Below, piece after piece: positions 1-8,885 of a DNA stretch of 64,000 nt. The number at the start of each line of letters is the position of its first letter. The first letter of the stretch is position 1. The position numbers were made by a program, and so were the translations under genes. The stretch spans positions 5,394,001 to 5,458,000 of the forward strand of contig NZ_CP124681.1 of the NCBI RefSeq assembly GCF_029961765.1, given 5' to 3'. Source of the stretch: Nocardioides sp. QY071. GTDB taxonomy: Bacteria; Actinomycetota; Actinomycetes; Propionibacteriales; Nocardioidaceae. The notes below the pieces were generated by a model. It worked only from the letters and a program-made list of their open reading frames with translations. It did no database searches and was not told the DNA's origin.

Positions 1-928
1 TCACCTTGCCGGACGCGAGCCCACCGTCGAGCAGCGTCGCCAGTACGCCGGGGATCCCCCGCGCCCGCTCCTGCAGCTCCTCGACACTCGCGGCCCGGCG
101 CAGCTGCTCGTGCAGGGACACCCCCGCGGTCGTCGACGACACCACGAAGTCGCGCGGCTCGACCGAGCCGCGCAGCGTGCCGTCACGGTCGACGACCAGC
201 ACGTAGTCGGCCTTCCGGTCGAGCAGCAGGATCAGCGCCTCGGCGGCCGAGGACCCGCTGACCACCTGGTGCGGGGTCTCGCCGGAGACCAGCTCGCCGA
301 CCGCCGTGCCGGCGGCGACGTCACCGGCCAGCACCCGCTCGCGCAGCACCCGGTCGGTCACCATCCCCCAGCCGTGCGGCAGCCGGACGGCGGCGTACCC
401 GTGCCGGGCGGCGGTCATCGCCCGCGCGACGTCGACCACCGGCTCGGTGGGGTCGACGACGACCGGCTCGCTGACGACGAGCTCGTCCACGACGACGTAC
501 GCCGGGGACTCCGAGGCGGGCGGCCCCGCCAACCGGTCCGGTACGACGACCGGCCGGTCCCCCGCCAGCAGCTCCGAGACCCGGGCGGCCGGGAGCCGGA
601 TCACGGTCACGGCGCCGGCGGCGACCGCCAGCGGCCCGATCGCCCGCCCGGTCAGGGTCGCGTCGAGGCCGAACACGTCGTGCGGCCCGAGCACGAAGTC
701 GGGTTCCTCGGGCTCGCCCTCCGGGTCGACCCACAGCGCGACCTCGCCCGCCACGACGACGAAGACGTGCCGCGGGGTGGCCGTGAACGCGTCGAGCAGC
801 ACCTCCTGGTCGGCGTGCTCCTCGACCTTGGCGGCGCTGCCGAGTGCGGCCACCTCGGCGTCGGCGAGCTGGTCGAACGGCGGGGTGGCCCGCAGTGCGG
901 CGAGCACCTCGGGCGAAGGAACCGGCAC
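1..928 (-). CDS. DUF294-family protein with cyclic-nucleotide-like sensor and CBS pair (3' part outside window)
   Basis: The gene starts at a GTG at 928 and runs off the left edge, leaving about 309 codons. Residues 1-120 resemble a cyclic-nucleotide-binding beta-barrel (FDQLADAEVAALGSAA, then VFVVVAGEVALWV). Residues about 145-280 form a CBS-domain pair (VVDVARAMTAARHGYAAVRL, later DYVLVVDRDGTLRGSV). The last visible part (LHEQLRRAASVEELQERA) is typical of the entry into the putative nucleotidyltransferase region of DUF294 proteins, whose catalytic part is not in view. It is the third gene of an operon with the permease and binding protein upstream, 10 bases after the binding-protein stop. 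In the family, such proteins often sit beside solute transporters and are thought to sense nucleotides and modulate them. That role here is inference. Confidence 0.8.
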   Translation of the reverse strand, partial: MPVPSPEVLAALRATPPFDQLADAEVAALGSAAKVEEHADQEVLLDAFTATPRHVFVVVAGEVALWVDPEGEPEEPDFVLGPHDVFGLDATLTGRAIGPLAVAAGAVTVIRLPAARVSELLAGDRPVVVPDRLAGPPASESPAYVVVDELVVSEPVVVDPTEPVVDVARAMTAARHGYAAVRLPHGWGMVTDRVLRERVLAGDVAAGTAVGELVSGETPHQVVSGSSAAEALILLLDRKADYVLVVDRDGTLRGSVEPRDFVVSSTTAGVSLHEQLRRAASVEELQERARGIPGVLATLLDGGLASGKV

Positions 929-938
929 GGGTGCGGGA

Positions 939-1787
939 TCAGGCCGTGCCGGGCTTCGGCGGGTCGGGGATCTCGTAGCCCGAGTCGCCGACCGACTGCT
1001 TCAGCGCGGCCTCCCAGGAGCCGTCGTCGACGTACTGCTCCAACGCCGCGTCGACCTGGTCGACCAACTCCTGGTCGCCCTTCTTGACCCCGATGCCGTA
1101 GCGCTCGTCGGTGAAGCCGTCGCCGACCACCTTGAGCTTGCCCTTGTACTTCTCCTCGCTCGCATAGCCGGCCAGGATCAGGTCGTCGGTCGTGACCGCG
1201 TCGACGCTGCCGTCCAGCAGCGCGGCGACGCACTCGGAGTAGCGCGGGTACTCCTTGAGCGTGATGTCGCCCTTGTAGTTCTCGCGCACGTAGTCCGACG
1301 ACGTGGTGCCCGTGACCGAGCACAGGGTGCGCCCGTCGAGGGTCTCGGGGCCGGTGATCTCCGTGTCGTTGCGGCGGATCAGCAGGTCCTGGTGGGCGAC
1401 GAAGTAAGGCCCGGCGAAGTCGACGTCCTGCTTGCGCTCGTCGGTGATCGAGTATGTCGCGACGACCAGGTCGGCCTTCCCGCTCTCGAGCAGCTGCTCG
1501 CGCTCGCCGGGGTCGGCCCGCACCCAGGTGATGTCCTTCGCGTCGACCCCGAGCGCCTTCGCGACGTAGGTCGCCGTGTCGACGTCGAACCCGCTGTAGG
1601 TCTCGCCCGACCTGAACCCCACGCCGGGCTCGTCGAACGAGATGCCGATGGTGAGCCTGCCGCCCTCCTGGGCGCCCTTCACCAGGTCGGGGGTCTTGAT
1701 CTCGCCGTCGCCGCCGCAGCCGGCGAGGGTGGTGGCGAGGACCGCCAGGACGATCGCGATGCCGCTGCGCACGGGTGTCCTCCTCAT
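939..1787 (-). CDS. glutamate/polar amino-acid-type solute-binding lipoprotein
   Basis: A 282-residue periplasmic binding protein (SBP_bac_3 type). It has a lipoprotein signal peptide (LAVLATTLAGC, lipid-modified Cys24), followed by the family's typical opening RLTIGISFDEPGVGFR and the motif FDVDTATYVAKALG. ADLVVATYSITDERKQ and DFAGPYF are the usual ligand-domain motifs of GluB/HisJ-like proteins. The ATG at 1787 overlaps the permease stop by four bases. It is odd that no ABC permease or ATPase accompanies it; the partner in the operon is an APC-type secondary permease. It may feed an ABC transporter encoded elsewhere, act as a sensor, or deliver substrate to the permease. Family assignment is sure; the substrate is inferred. 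Confidence 0.9.
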   Translation of the reverse strand: MRRTPVRSGIAIVLAVLATTLAGCGGDGEIKTPDLVKGAQEGGRLTIGISFDEPGVGFRSGETYSGFDVDTATYVAKALGVDAKDITWVRADPGEREQLLESGKADLVVATYSITDERKQDVDFAGPYFVAHQDLLIRRNDTEITGPETLDGRTLCSVTGTTSSDYVRENYKGDITLKEYPRYSECVAALLDGSVDAVTTDDLILAGYASEEKYKGKLKVVGDGFTDERYGIGVKKGDQELVDQVDAALEQYVDDGSWEAALKQSVGDSGYEIPDPPKPGTA

Positions 1788-3331
1788 CCCTCGACCCCCT
1801 CGACTCCGTCGACACTGCCGCCCATCGGGAGTGGCTCCTCGTCGGCGTACCGCGGACCGTCGTTGGTCCACACCGACTGCATCCGCCCGCCGGTGTCGGC
1901 GGCGACCTTCGGCCTGACGGCTATCCACCCGATCCACAGCACCAGCGCGATGACGGGGATGCCGATCACGACGACGAGGAAGGTCGTCTTGTGCCAGAAG
2001 TACGGCGAGCTCTGCCACCCGGAGACGGCGAGCCCGACGATCACCAGGGCCAGGAAGACCAGCCCGATGATCGACGTCCACGGCGACCATGGCGCCTGGA
2101 AGGGACTCGGTGGGACCACCCCTCTGTCGGAGAGCTGCCGCAGCCGGATCTGGCACAGGAAGATCGAGGCCCAGGTGAAGACCACGCCGATCGCGGCGGC
2201 CTCGAGCGCGATCTCGAAGGCGTCGGGGGCCAGCGCGTTGAGCAGGGCGCCGAAGACGTAGACGATCGAGGTCATCGCGATGCCCGCCCACGGCACGCCG
2301 GACTCGCTCATCTTGAGCGTGAACGCCGGCGCCTGCTTGGACATGCCGAGGCTGCGCAGCACCCGGCCGGTCGAGTAGAGGCCGGAGTTGAGGCTCGACA
2401 TGGCGGCGACGATGAGGATCACCTGGATCGCCGCGCCCATCCAGTTCAGGCCGAGGCGGTCGAAGACGGTGACGAACGGGCTGATGCCGGGCTTGAACTC
2501 GGAGGTCGGCAGCATGCAGACGAGCAGCAGGATCGAGCCGCAGTAGAAGACCGCGATCCGCATGATGACCGCGTTGACGGCCTTGGGCACCTCGCGATGC
2601 GCGTCCTCCATCTCGCCCGCCGCGACGCCGACCATCTCGATCGCGGCGTACGCGAACACGACGCCGGACATCACGAGGATCGGGCCGTACCAGTAGAAGC
2701 CGTCGGAGGCCGGCCAGAACCCGCCGGGGTTGCTCCACAGGTTGGAGACGCCGGCCTCGTGGCCGCCGATGTCGAAGGTGCCGATCACCACGACCAGGCC
2801 CACGACGAGGAACACGACGATCGCGGCGACCTTGAGGATCGCGGCCCAGAACTCGAACTCGCCGAACGCGCGGGCGGAGAGCAGGTTGATCGTCAGCACG
2901 ACCGCGAGCGCGACCAGCACCGTCGCCCAGGCGGGCAGGTTCGGGAACCAGTACTGCATGTAGAGCCCGACCGCCGAGAGCTCGGCGATACCGGTCAGCG
3001 CCCAGTTGAGCCAGTACATCCAACCGGTGACGTACGCCGCCGCCTCGCCGTAGAACTCGCGCATGTACGACACGAACGCGCCCGATGTCGCGCGGTGCAG
3101 CACCAGCTCGCCGAGGGCCCGCATCAGGAAGTAGGCGATGACGCCCACGAACGCGTAGCTGAACAGCAGTGCCGGACCGGTGCTGTGCAGCCGGCTGGCC
3201 GAGCCCAGGAACAGGCCGGTGCCGATGGCGCCGCCGATCGCGATCATCTGGACGTGCCGGCGGCCGAGCGTCTGCTTGTAGCCGACCTGCTCCGCGTCGA
3301 GCGCCGACTGCGCGCCACTCACCTGGGTCAT
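1784..3331 (-). CDS. APC-superfamily amino-acid permease (AAT family)
   Basis: A 515-residue, about 12-helix permease. It opens with the AAT-family signature RRHVQMIAIGGAIGTGLFLG in helix 1 and continues with ATSGAFVSYMREF and FAYAAIEMVGVAAGE, as in GabP, LysP, AnsP and ProY. It takes up an amino acid with a proton; the exact substrate cannot be read from sequence. The start ATG at 3331 was chosen because the family N-terminus begins about 25 residues before the RRHVQM motif and a GGAGGGG tract lies just upstream. It is the first gene of the permease / binding-protein / DUF294 operon. Confidence 0.92.
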   Translation of the reverse strand: MTQVSGAQSALDAEQVGYKQTLGRRHVQMIAIGGAIGTGLFLGSASRLHSTGPALLFSYAFVGVIAYFLMRALGELVLHRATSGAFVSYMREFYGEAAAYVTGWMYWLNWALTGIAELSAVGLYMQYWFPNLPAWATVLVALAVVLTINLLSARAFGEFEFWAAILKVAAIVVFLVVGLVVVIGTFDIGGHEAGVSNLWSNPGGFWPASDGFYWYGPILVMSGVVFAYAAIEMVGVAAGEMEDAHREVPKAVNAVIMRIAVFYCGSILLLVCMLPTSEFKPGISPFVTVFDRLGLNWMGAAIQVILIVAAMSSLNSGLYSTGRVLRSLGMSKQAPAFTLKMSESGVPWAGIAMTSIVYVFGALLNALAPDAFEIALEAAAIGVVFTWASIFLCQIRLRQLSDRGVVPPSPFQAPWSPWTSIIGLVFLALVIVGLAVSGWQSSPYFWHKTTFLVVVIGIPVIALVLWIGWIAVRPKVAADTGGRMQSVWTNDGPRYADEEPLPMGGSVDGVEGVEG

Positions 3332-3426
3332 CCGCGCCCCTCCTTGGTCCGGGCCTGCCCCCGAGTGGGCCGGCTCACGATCCGCGTCTGGGCATCGTGC
3401 ACCCGCCGGGGGTGCCCTGACCAGTA

Positions 3427-4626
3427 CTACTGAGGGTCGGGCGTGTTGCCGGCAAGGACCGCCAGGGCGGCGCCGGCGACGCCGAGGGCAGCGAGGACGA
3501 CGAAGAGCCCCGTCACGCTGCCCGTCGCGGCGATGACGGCGGCGCCGAAGGCGGGCGAGAGCGCGGCGGCGACGCCGACGGGTGCGTTGTAGACGCCGTT
3601 GAGCGCGGCGTACCGCTCCGGTCCCCAGTGGTCGCTGACCACCGTGGCGCCGACGAGGGTGAACAGGCCGCGGGCGGCACCCGCCAGCACCGCGACCACG
3701 ATCAGCAGCGGCACCGGCCCGGGCACCAGCGCCAGGGCGAGGACGAGCACCGCCAGCAGCTCCATCACCAGCGCCGCGCGCGGGTTGGTGGGGAGGCGGC
3801 GCTGGAGGGGGGCGTACAGCAGGCGGCCGACCACCTGGCCCGCGCCGCTGAGCCCGAGCGCCCACGCGGCCAGCTGGACGCTCATCCCGCGGTCGAGGAG
3901 CAGCGGCACCAGGTGGACCAGCGAGGCGAACATGACCAGCGTGGTCAGCGCGCCGGACGCGCACACCAGCACGAAGGTGCGGCTGGCCAGGACCTCGCGG
4001 TCGGTGCGGGAGCGCTCGTGGGTGCCGTGCTCGAGGGCGGCGGGCCGCCAGGGCAGGCGCAGCACCAGCGCGTGCGCGGGCCCGGTGAGGACGAGCATGA
4101 TCGCGCCGAGGACGACGTACGTCGCCCGCCAGCCCCATTCGGCGTCGAGGAAGGCGACCAGCGGCGCGAAGATGGTCGAGGAGAACGCCGCGGCCAGGGT
4201 CAGTGTCGTGATCGCGCGGACGCGCTGGTCGCCGTACCACTGGGTGAGGGCGGCGAATGCCGGCGGGTAGAACGTGCCGGCACCGGCCGCGCCCGCGATC
4301 AGCCAGCCGAGCGTGAACACCGGCAGATTCGGCGCGGCGGCGATGACGACGACGCCGAGCGCGCCGAGGACGCTGCCGGCGGTCATCACGACCCGCGGGC
4401 CGCGGCGCTGGATGACCCGGCCGGCCAGGACGCCGGCCAGCGCACCGGCCAGGCTGCCCACCGAGAAGACCGTGGTGACCGCGGCCGTGGACCAGCCGGT
4501 GTCGGCGCTGATTCCTGGGGCGAGGACCGTGAAGGAGTAGTAGAGGACGCCGTACGCGACGGTGACCGTGACGCAGAGCGTGACCAGGACGCCGCGAGCG
4601 CGCGGGTCCACGGTGCTCTCGGTCAT
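3427..4626 (-). CDS. MFS transporter
   Basis: A 399-residue, 12-helix major facilitator protein. An MFS motif-A-like loop is present between helices 2 and 3 (AGRVIQRRGPRVVM), and an AAFSSTIFAPL stretch lies in helix 5. The ATG at 4626 (MTESTVDPRARG) was chosen over upstream in-frame possibilities because the first transmembrane helix begins about 12 residues later. It is divergent from the nitronate monooxygenase gene with only about 54 bases between them, so the two promoters must overlap. Substrate unknown; it could export or import a small carboxylate or drug. Confidence 0.88.
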   Translation of the reverse strand: MTESTVDPRARGVLVTLCVTVTVAYGVLYYSFTVLAPGISADTGWSTAAVTTVFSVGSLAGALAGVLAGRVIQRRGPRVVMTAGSVLGALGVVVIAAAPNLPVFTLGWLIAGAAGAGTFYPPAFAALTQWYGDQRVRAITTLTLAAAFSSTIFAPLVAFLDAEWGWRATYVVLGAIMLVLTGPAHALVLRLPWRPAALEHGTHERSRTDREVLASRTFVLVCASGALTTLVMFASLVHLVPLLLDRGMSVQLAAWALGLSGAGQVVGRLLYAPLQRRLPTNPRAALVMELLAVLVLALALVPGPVPLLIVVAVLAGAARGLFTLVGATVVSDHWGPERYAALNGVYNAPVGVAAALSPAFGAAVIAATGSVTGLFVVLAALGVAGAALAVLAGNTPDPQ

Positions 4627-4680
4627 GTCCCGGCCATTCTCGGGCACGCGTGAGCGGCCGGTTCGGCAGGGTGCTGCACG

Positions 4681-5715
4681 ATGGGAGGCGTGACGGTGAC
4701 GTCCCTGCTCGAGTCCGACCTGCCCCTCGCGGCCGCGCCCATGGCCGGCGGCCCCTCCACCCCCGCCCTCGAGGCGGCCGTGACCGCGGCCGGCGGGTTC
4801 GCGTTCCTGCCGGCCGGCTACCTGTCGGCGGATGCCTTCGCCGACCGGCTGACGGCCGCGCACGCGACCGGGTCACCCTTCGGGGTCAACCTGTTCGTGC
4901 CCCAGCCGGGGGCGATCGCGCCCGACGCCTACCGCGCCTATGCCGAGGCGATCCGGGACGAGGCGGAGGCGCTGGGCGTCGACCTCCCCGCCGAGCCGCG
5001 CCACGACGACGACGCGTGGCGCGAGAAGGTCGCGCTGCTGGTGGCGCACCCGGTGCCGGTGGTGTCGCTGACCTTCGGCCTCCCATCCGCTGCCGACATC
5101 ACCGCGCTGCGGGCCGCGGGCTCGCGGGTGCTGGCGACGGTGACCACCCCGGAGGAGGCACGCGCCGCCGAGGACCTCGGCGTCGACGGGCTGGTCGTGC
5201 AGGGACCGGCCGCCGGTGGGCACAGCGGCACCTTCGACCCGCGCCGCACCATCACCGACGCCGCGACCGCCGACGTGGTGCGGGCGGTGGCCGGCGTGAC
5301 CCGGCTCCCGCTCGTCGCGGCCGGCGGGGTGACCGGGCCGGTCGACGTACGGGACCTGGTGGGGGCGGGCGCCGAGGCGGTCGCGGTCGGCACGCTGCTG
5401 CTCCGCGCCACCGAGGCCGGTACGACGGCCACCCACCGCGGCGCGCTCGCCGACCCCGCCTTCACCACCACGGTCCTGACCCACTCCTTCACGGGGCGAC
5501 CGGCGCGGGCGCTGCGCAACGGCTTCGTGGAACGCCACCACGCGCACGCGCCGTACGGGTATCCGGAGCTGCACCACCTCACCCGCGAGCTGCGCCGGAC
5601 CGCCGCCACGACCGGCGATCCGCACCGGCTGCACTTGTGGGCGGGCACGGGCTGGCGCAGTGCGGAGGAGCGGCCGGCAGGGGAGATCGTGCGGGACCTG
5701 GCCGCTGGGCTCTGA
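4681..5715 (+). CDS. nitronate monooxygenase (2-nitropropane dioxygenase family)
   Basis: A 344-residue FMN-dependent TIM-barrel enzyme that oxidises alkyl nitronates. It begins with the LAAAPMAGG strand, has SLTFGLPSAADITALRAAG in the middle, and the FMN-phosphate region GLVVQGPAAGGHSGTF (the GGHSG turn is a family signature) followed by LPLVAAGGVTGPVDV and GAEAVAVGTLLL. A GTG three codons downstream is an alternative start. It is followed by a 108-bp hairpin element and convergent with the DinB gene. Its role may be detoxification of propionate-3-nitronate or related nitro compounds (family knowledge). Confidence 0.9.
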   Translation: MGGVTVTSLLESDLPLAAAPMAGGPSTPALEAAVTAAGGFAFLPAGYLSADAFADRLTAAHATGSPFGVNLFVPQPGAIAPDAYRAYAEAIRDEAEALGVDLPAEPRHDDDAWREKVALLVAHPVPVVSLTFGLPSAADITALRAAGSRVLATVTTPEEARAAEDLGVDGLVVQGPAAGGHSGTFDPRRTITDAATADVVRAVAGVTRLPLVAAGGVTGPVDVRDLVGAGAEAVAVGTLLLRATEAGTTATHRGALADPAFTTTVLTHSFTGRPARALRNGFVERHHAHAPYGYPELHHLTRELRRTAATTGDPHRLHLWAGTGWRSAEERPAGEIVRDLAAGL

Positions 5716-5736
5716 GTCCGGCCGGCCGCCCGGCAT

Positions 5737-5844
5737 GTAACACGCTGTCCACCCGACTACCCGGTGGTTCTCAGCAGCGGGGCCGGCGTGTCGTCGGCGT
5801 GTCGCGCTGAGAACCGGCGACCAGTCGGGTGGACAGCGTGTTAC
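5737..5844. repeat. 108-bp palindromic element, copy 1
   Basis: The ends are a perfect 22-bp inverted repeat starting GTAACACGCTGTCCACCCG. After a 7-base internal loop, a second perfect stem GGTTCTCAGC / GCTGAGAACC follows. The other copies lie at 17461-17568 and 43395-43502. This copy is in the opposite orientation to the other two: its right arm matches their left arms. It fills the space between two convergent genes. There is no coding capacity, no flanking direct repeat and no T-tract typical of an intrinsic terminator. Confidence 0.9.
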
Positions 5845-5869
5845 TTGAGCGCAGGGGCCGAGGCGCGGA

Positions 5870-6373
5870 TCAGCCCGCCAGCAGCCCCTTCACGTACGCC
5901 GCCTGCCCGGCGTGCTGCGCACAGTCGTCGACCACGCTGACCAGCCGGACGCCGAGCGTGACCGGCGGGTCCCAGCGGGTGTCGACGACCCGGTCGAGGT
6001 CGTCGGCGCCGACCGCGCCGACGAAGCCCAGGGTGCGCGCATGGGTGGCACGGTAGTAGTCGAGCAGCAGCCCGGCAGGCGCGAGGACCGTACCGACCTG
6101 GGCGCTGGTGTGGCCGTAGCCGATGTCGCGCGGGTCGAGCGGCAGGGCGAACCTGTCGGCGAAGCCGTCGTCGGTCCAGACCTGGCCCGTCCCGGCGACG
6201 TGGGCGACATGGTCGTCCTGCACCCGGGTCAGGTGCCAGACCAGCCACGCGATGCTGTTGGCATCGGGGCCGGGGCGCTGGGCGAGGAGCGCGTCGTCGG
6301 CGCCGTCGAGAACGGTCTCGACGACGCCGAGGACACGGGAGAAGGCATCGGTCAGCAGGTCGGCTGGGGTCAT
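5870..6373 (-). CDS. DinB-like / DUF664 mycothiol-transferase-type protein
   Basis: A 167-residue four-helix-bundle protein of the DinB/DUF664 superfamily. Visible motifs are SIAWLVWHLTRVQDDHVAH (first metal-binding His region) and LVSVVDDCAQHAGQAAYVKG at the C-terminus (the last His of the metal triad). Related actinobacterial proteins are mycothiol-dependent S-transferases or isomerases; the substrate is unknown. The ATG at 6373 starts the conserved MTPADLLTDAF opening. Confidence 0.85.
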   Translation of the reverse strand: MTPADLLTDAFSRVLGVVETVLDGADDALLAQRPGPDANSIAWLVWHLTRVQDDHVAHVAGTGQVWTDDGFADRFALPLDPRDIGYGHTSAQVGTVLAPAGLLLDYYRATHARTLGFVGAVGADDLDRVVDTRWDPPVTLGVRLVSVVDDCAQHAGQAAYVKGLLAG

Positions 6374-6435
6374 GCCACCGACGCTACGCCGAGGCCGCCG
6401 GCGGCTGAGGGACGAAGCCGCGGTCAGGGGCCGAA

Positions 6436-6608
6436 GGTCGAGGAGCGCCGACGAGCTCGCGCCGCGAAGCAAGCGAGGTCGTGGCACGTCACGAGACCAG
6501 GCGAGGCGCTGTCGGGACTGACGGCAGACAGTCCCGGCAGCGCGGTCAGACGTCTCGTGACGGTTGTTGCGCAACTCCTCGACGTCCGAGGTCTCGTGAC
6601 CCCCTCGA
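6436..6608. repeat. cluster of palindromic repeat units between two genes
   Basis: This 173-base block fills most of the gap between the DinB and dioxygenase genes. It contains a 63-base unit (6436-6498) starting GGTCGAGGAGCGCCGACGAG and ending CGTCACGAGACC; an inverted repeat with 15-base arms (6506-6520 and 6529-6543, one mismatch); a unit (6549-6585) reading GTCTCGTGACGGTTGTTGCG and ending CTCCTCGACGTC; and a partial unit GGTCTCGTGACC at about 6590. The units are variants of the element at 8886, 13198, 14079 and 54739. No coding sequence is seen in the gap. Confidence 0.8.
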
Positions 6609-6624
6609 CATCGGTGCGTAGCAC

Positions 6625-7563
6625 TCAGCGGATGAGCTCGTCGAGCCGGTTGTAGACGTCGGCCGAGCCCTGGAGCACGCGGCTCTCGCGGCCGTCGATC
6701 GACACCGGGACGGGTCCCTGCACGGTGATCCGGCGTACCTCGCGCAGCTGGGTGTCGAAGTCGGCGGTCGCGTAGTGCTGCGTGGCGCGGTTGTCCCAGA
6801 TCGCGACGTCGCCCTCCTCCCACGTCCAGCGGATCGTGTTCTCGAGCTTGGTCACCCGGTCCTGGAGCAGGTTGAAGAGGGTCGAGGACTCCTTGGAGTT
6901 GAAGCCGACGAAGTTCTTCACGAAGTGGCCCAGCAGCAGCGCGCGCTCGCCGGTCTCCGGGTGGATCCGCACCACCGGGTGCTCGGTCTGGTAGACCGTC
7001 GAGGCGAACTCCGCGCGGCTGAACTGGGTGTTGGCCTCGCCCTCCTCGGTGTAGTGGTTGGCGTAGTCGTAGTCGTTGGTGTGCACGGCCCACAGGTCGT
7101 CGACGAGCGCCTTGAGCTGCGGCGGGAGGGTCTCGTACGCCGTCACGGTGTTCGCCCAGACCGTGCTGCCGCCGTACGCCGGGATGGTCACGCCGCGCAG
7201 GATCGAGAACGCCGGCACCCGGTCGACGAAGGTGACGTCGGTGTGCCACGAGTTCGCGGCCATGCCCTGGGTGGCCTTGAGGGCGAGCACGCGGGCGCTG
7301 CCGGTGTTGACCGTCGGGTGGGCGGTGGTGAGCGGCCCGAGCAGCTCGCCGAACGCGATCTGCCCGTCGTCGTCGAGGTGGTCCTGGCCGCGGAAGAAGA
7401 CGACCTTGTGCTCGCCCAGGGCCGCGCGGATCTCGGCGACGGTCTCCGGCGCGAGGTCGCCGCCGAGGCGCACGCCGTCGATGCGGGCGCCGATCCGGCT
7501 GCCCAGCTTGCTCACCGTGATGGTCGTGGGAGCGGCGGTCTCGCGGTCGAGGCTGATGGTCAT
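6625..7563 (-). CDS. TauD/TfdA-family 2-oxoglutarate dioxygenase, AtsK-like alkylsulfatase
   Basis: A 312-residue Fe(II)/2-oxoglutarate dioxygenase. The iron triad is visible as His107-x-Asp109 (NSWHTDVTF) and His263 (NRATQHYA); the 2-oxoglutarate-binding arginine is Arg274 or Arg278 (LREVRRITVQG). Length, spacing and the RVLALKATQG / FVKNFVGFNS segments resemble alkylsulfatase AtsK more than taurine dioxygenase. It would oxidatively cleave a sulfate ester or sulfonate to an aldehyde plus sulfate or sulfite in the cytoplasm. The ATG at 7563 has a GAAGGA ribosome site. Divergent from the ROK regulator and next to an importer, FGE and sulfatase, which supports an organosulfur role. AtsK versus TauD is inference. 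Confidence 0.85.
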   Translation of the reverse strand: MTISLDRETAAPTTITVSKLGSRIGARIDGVRLGGDLAPETVAEIRAALGEHKVVFFRGQDHLDDDGQIAFGELLGPLTTAHPTVNTGSARVLALKATQGMAANSWHTDVTFVDRVPAFSILRGVTIPAYGGSTVWANTVTAYETLPPQLKALVDDLWAVHTNDYDYANHYTEEGEANTQFSRAEFASTVYQTEHPVVRIHPETGERALLLGHFVKNFVGFNSKESSTLFNLLQDRVTKLENTIRWTWEEGDVAIWDNRATQHYATADFDTQLREVRRITVQGPVPVSIDGRESRVLQGSADVYNRLDELIR

Positions 7564-7712
7564 GAGGCGTCCTTCGGGTCGCTGGGGAATCACTCGGAAG
7601 TCGAACGAGGCCCAACGGTGGGGACGAATCCCGCGCCGGACAAGGCTTTCGCTCACCGTGAGCCGAACCCGCCCGGATCGCGGGACGCGGTTGCACGGCC
7701 CCCGCCGTCATG

Positions 7713-7734
7713 ATCTACAGTTTGTCGAGTAGAT
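7713..7734. promoter_or_regulatory. candidate operator in the divergent dioxygenase/ROK intergenic region
   Basis: An inverted repeat ATCTAC - 10 bases - GTAGAT lies in the most AT-rich stretch of the 211-base gap between the divergent dioxygenase and ROK genes. Position and symmetry suit a ROK-family repressor acting on both directions. No convincing -35/-10 pair was identified. Confidence 0.5.
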
Positions 7735-7774
7735 TGATAGACATTGCAGATCGGCGACCCGGAGGAGGTACGGC

Positions 7775-8866
7775 ATGACGCGCTCACCGATCATCACCGT
7801 GTCCCGGGGCCGGTTCAGCTCCACGGCGACCCAGGTGCTCGAGCAGGTCCGGGCCGCGGGCCGCGCCTCCCGCGACGAGATCGCCGCCGCCACCGGCCTG
7901 AGCATCGCCACCGTCGGCCGCACCGCCGCCGTGCTCGTCGAGCGCGGCCTGCTCCGCGAGCGTCCCGACCTCGCCCGGCCCGGCGCGACCGGCCGGCCCG
8001 GCGTGCCGGTCGAGATCGACCCCGACCACTACGTCACCATCGGCGTCCATGTCGGGCGCCGGATCGCCACCGTCGCGCTCGGCGACCTGACCGGCCGGGT
8101 GCTGACCTCGACGACGGTACGACGCCCGCTCGGCAGCGAGCCCGACCTCGAGCAGCTCAGCCGGGAGGCCGCGACCCTGCTCGGCTCCCACCCCGGCCGG
8201 GTCCCGCTCGCGGCCGGGCTGGTCGCCCCCTGGCGGGAGATCGGCCTGCTCCCCACCGGGCGCGAGGCCGAGCTGCACGAACTCACCGGCCTCCCGGTCC
8301 GCACCGGAGACCACATCTCCGCGGTGGCGGCGGCGGAGTTCCTGCACCGCCGGCAGGGGCAGCAGGGCCGCGACAACGGCGGCCTGACCCTCTACCTCTA
8401 CGCCCGCGACACCTTCGGCTGGTCGGTCGCCGTCGACCGCGGCGTGCAGACCGACGTCACCCGGGCCGCGAGCCTGACCCACTTCCCCACCGGCGCGGAC
8501 GTCCCCTGCGCGTGCGGTCGCAGCGGCTGCCTCGCCGCGGCGCTCGACGTACTGCCGGACGTCGGGCGGGCCCGCGTCCTCGGCGCCGCGGCCGGCTCGG
8601 TGCGCGACATGCTCTCCCCCGACCGGGTGGTCCTGGTCGGCCAGGCCTTCACCGGCGACCCCGGCCTGCTCGACGTCATCGTCACGGCCTACGAGGAGCA
8701 CACCGGCCTCGACCACCGGGTCCCCGTGTCGTTCACCCGCTTCGGCAGCGACATCCAGGCGATCAGCGCCTGCACCGTCGCCCTCGGTCCCGTCCTCGAC
8801 GACCCGCTCGCCTGTGTCGAACTCACCGGTGTCGAGGCGGACGGCGCGTGTCGACCCGGCGCCTGA
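7775..8866 (+). CDS. ROK-family transcriptional regulator
   Basis: A 363-residue NagC/XylR-type regulator. Residues about 15-75 are a winged helix (VLEQVRAAGRASRDEIAAAT, SIATVGRTAAVLVERGLL). The rest is a sugar-kinase-like ROK fold with HVGRRIATVALGDLTGRV and the zinc motif CACGRSGCLAAA. The first glycine-rich kinase motifs are poorly conserved, as expected for a regulator. A GGAGG ribosome site precedes the ATG at 7775. Divergent from the dioxygenase and upstream of the importer, it is the likely local regulator of the sulfate-ester genes. Its effector is unknown; a sugar sulfate or sulfated metabolite would fit the ROK family. Confidence 0.88.
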   Translation: MTRSPIITVSRGRFSSTATQVLEQVRAAGRASRDEIAAATGLSIATVGRTAAVLVERGLLRERPDLARPGATGRPGVPVEIDPDHYVTIGVHVGRRIATVALGDLTGRVLTSTTVRRPLGSEPDLEQLSREAATLLGSHPGRVPLAAGLVAPWREIGLLPTGREAELHELTGLPVRTGDHISAVAAAEFLHRRQGQQGRDNGGLTLYLYARDTFGWSVAVDRGVQTDVTRAASLTHFPTGADVPCACGRSGCLAAALDVLPDVGRARVLGAAAGSVRDMLSPDRVVLVGQAFTGDPGLLDVIVTAYEEHTGLDHRVPVSFTRFGSDIQAISACTVALGPVLDDPLACVELTGVEADGACRPGA

Positions 8867-8885
8867 CCACCCCTGCCCGCGACCG

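Noticed and set aside
5737..5844. 108-bp elements as ordinary intrinsic terminators
   Set aside because: They lack U-tracts, have fixed length and repeated sequence. They may still influence termination.
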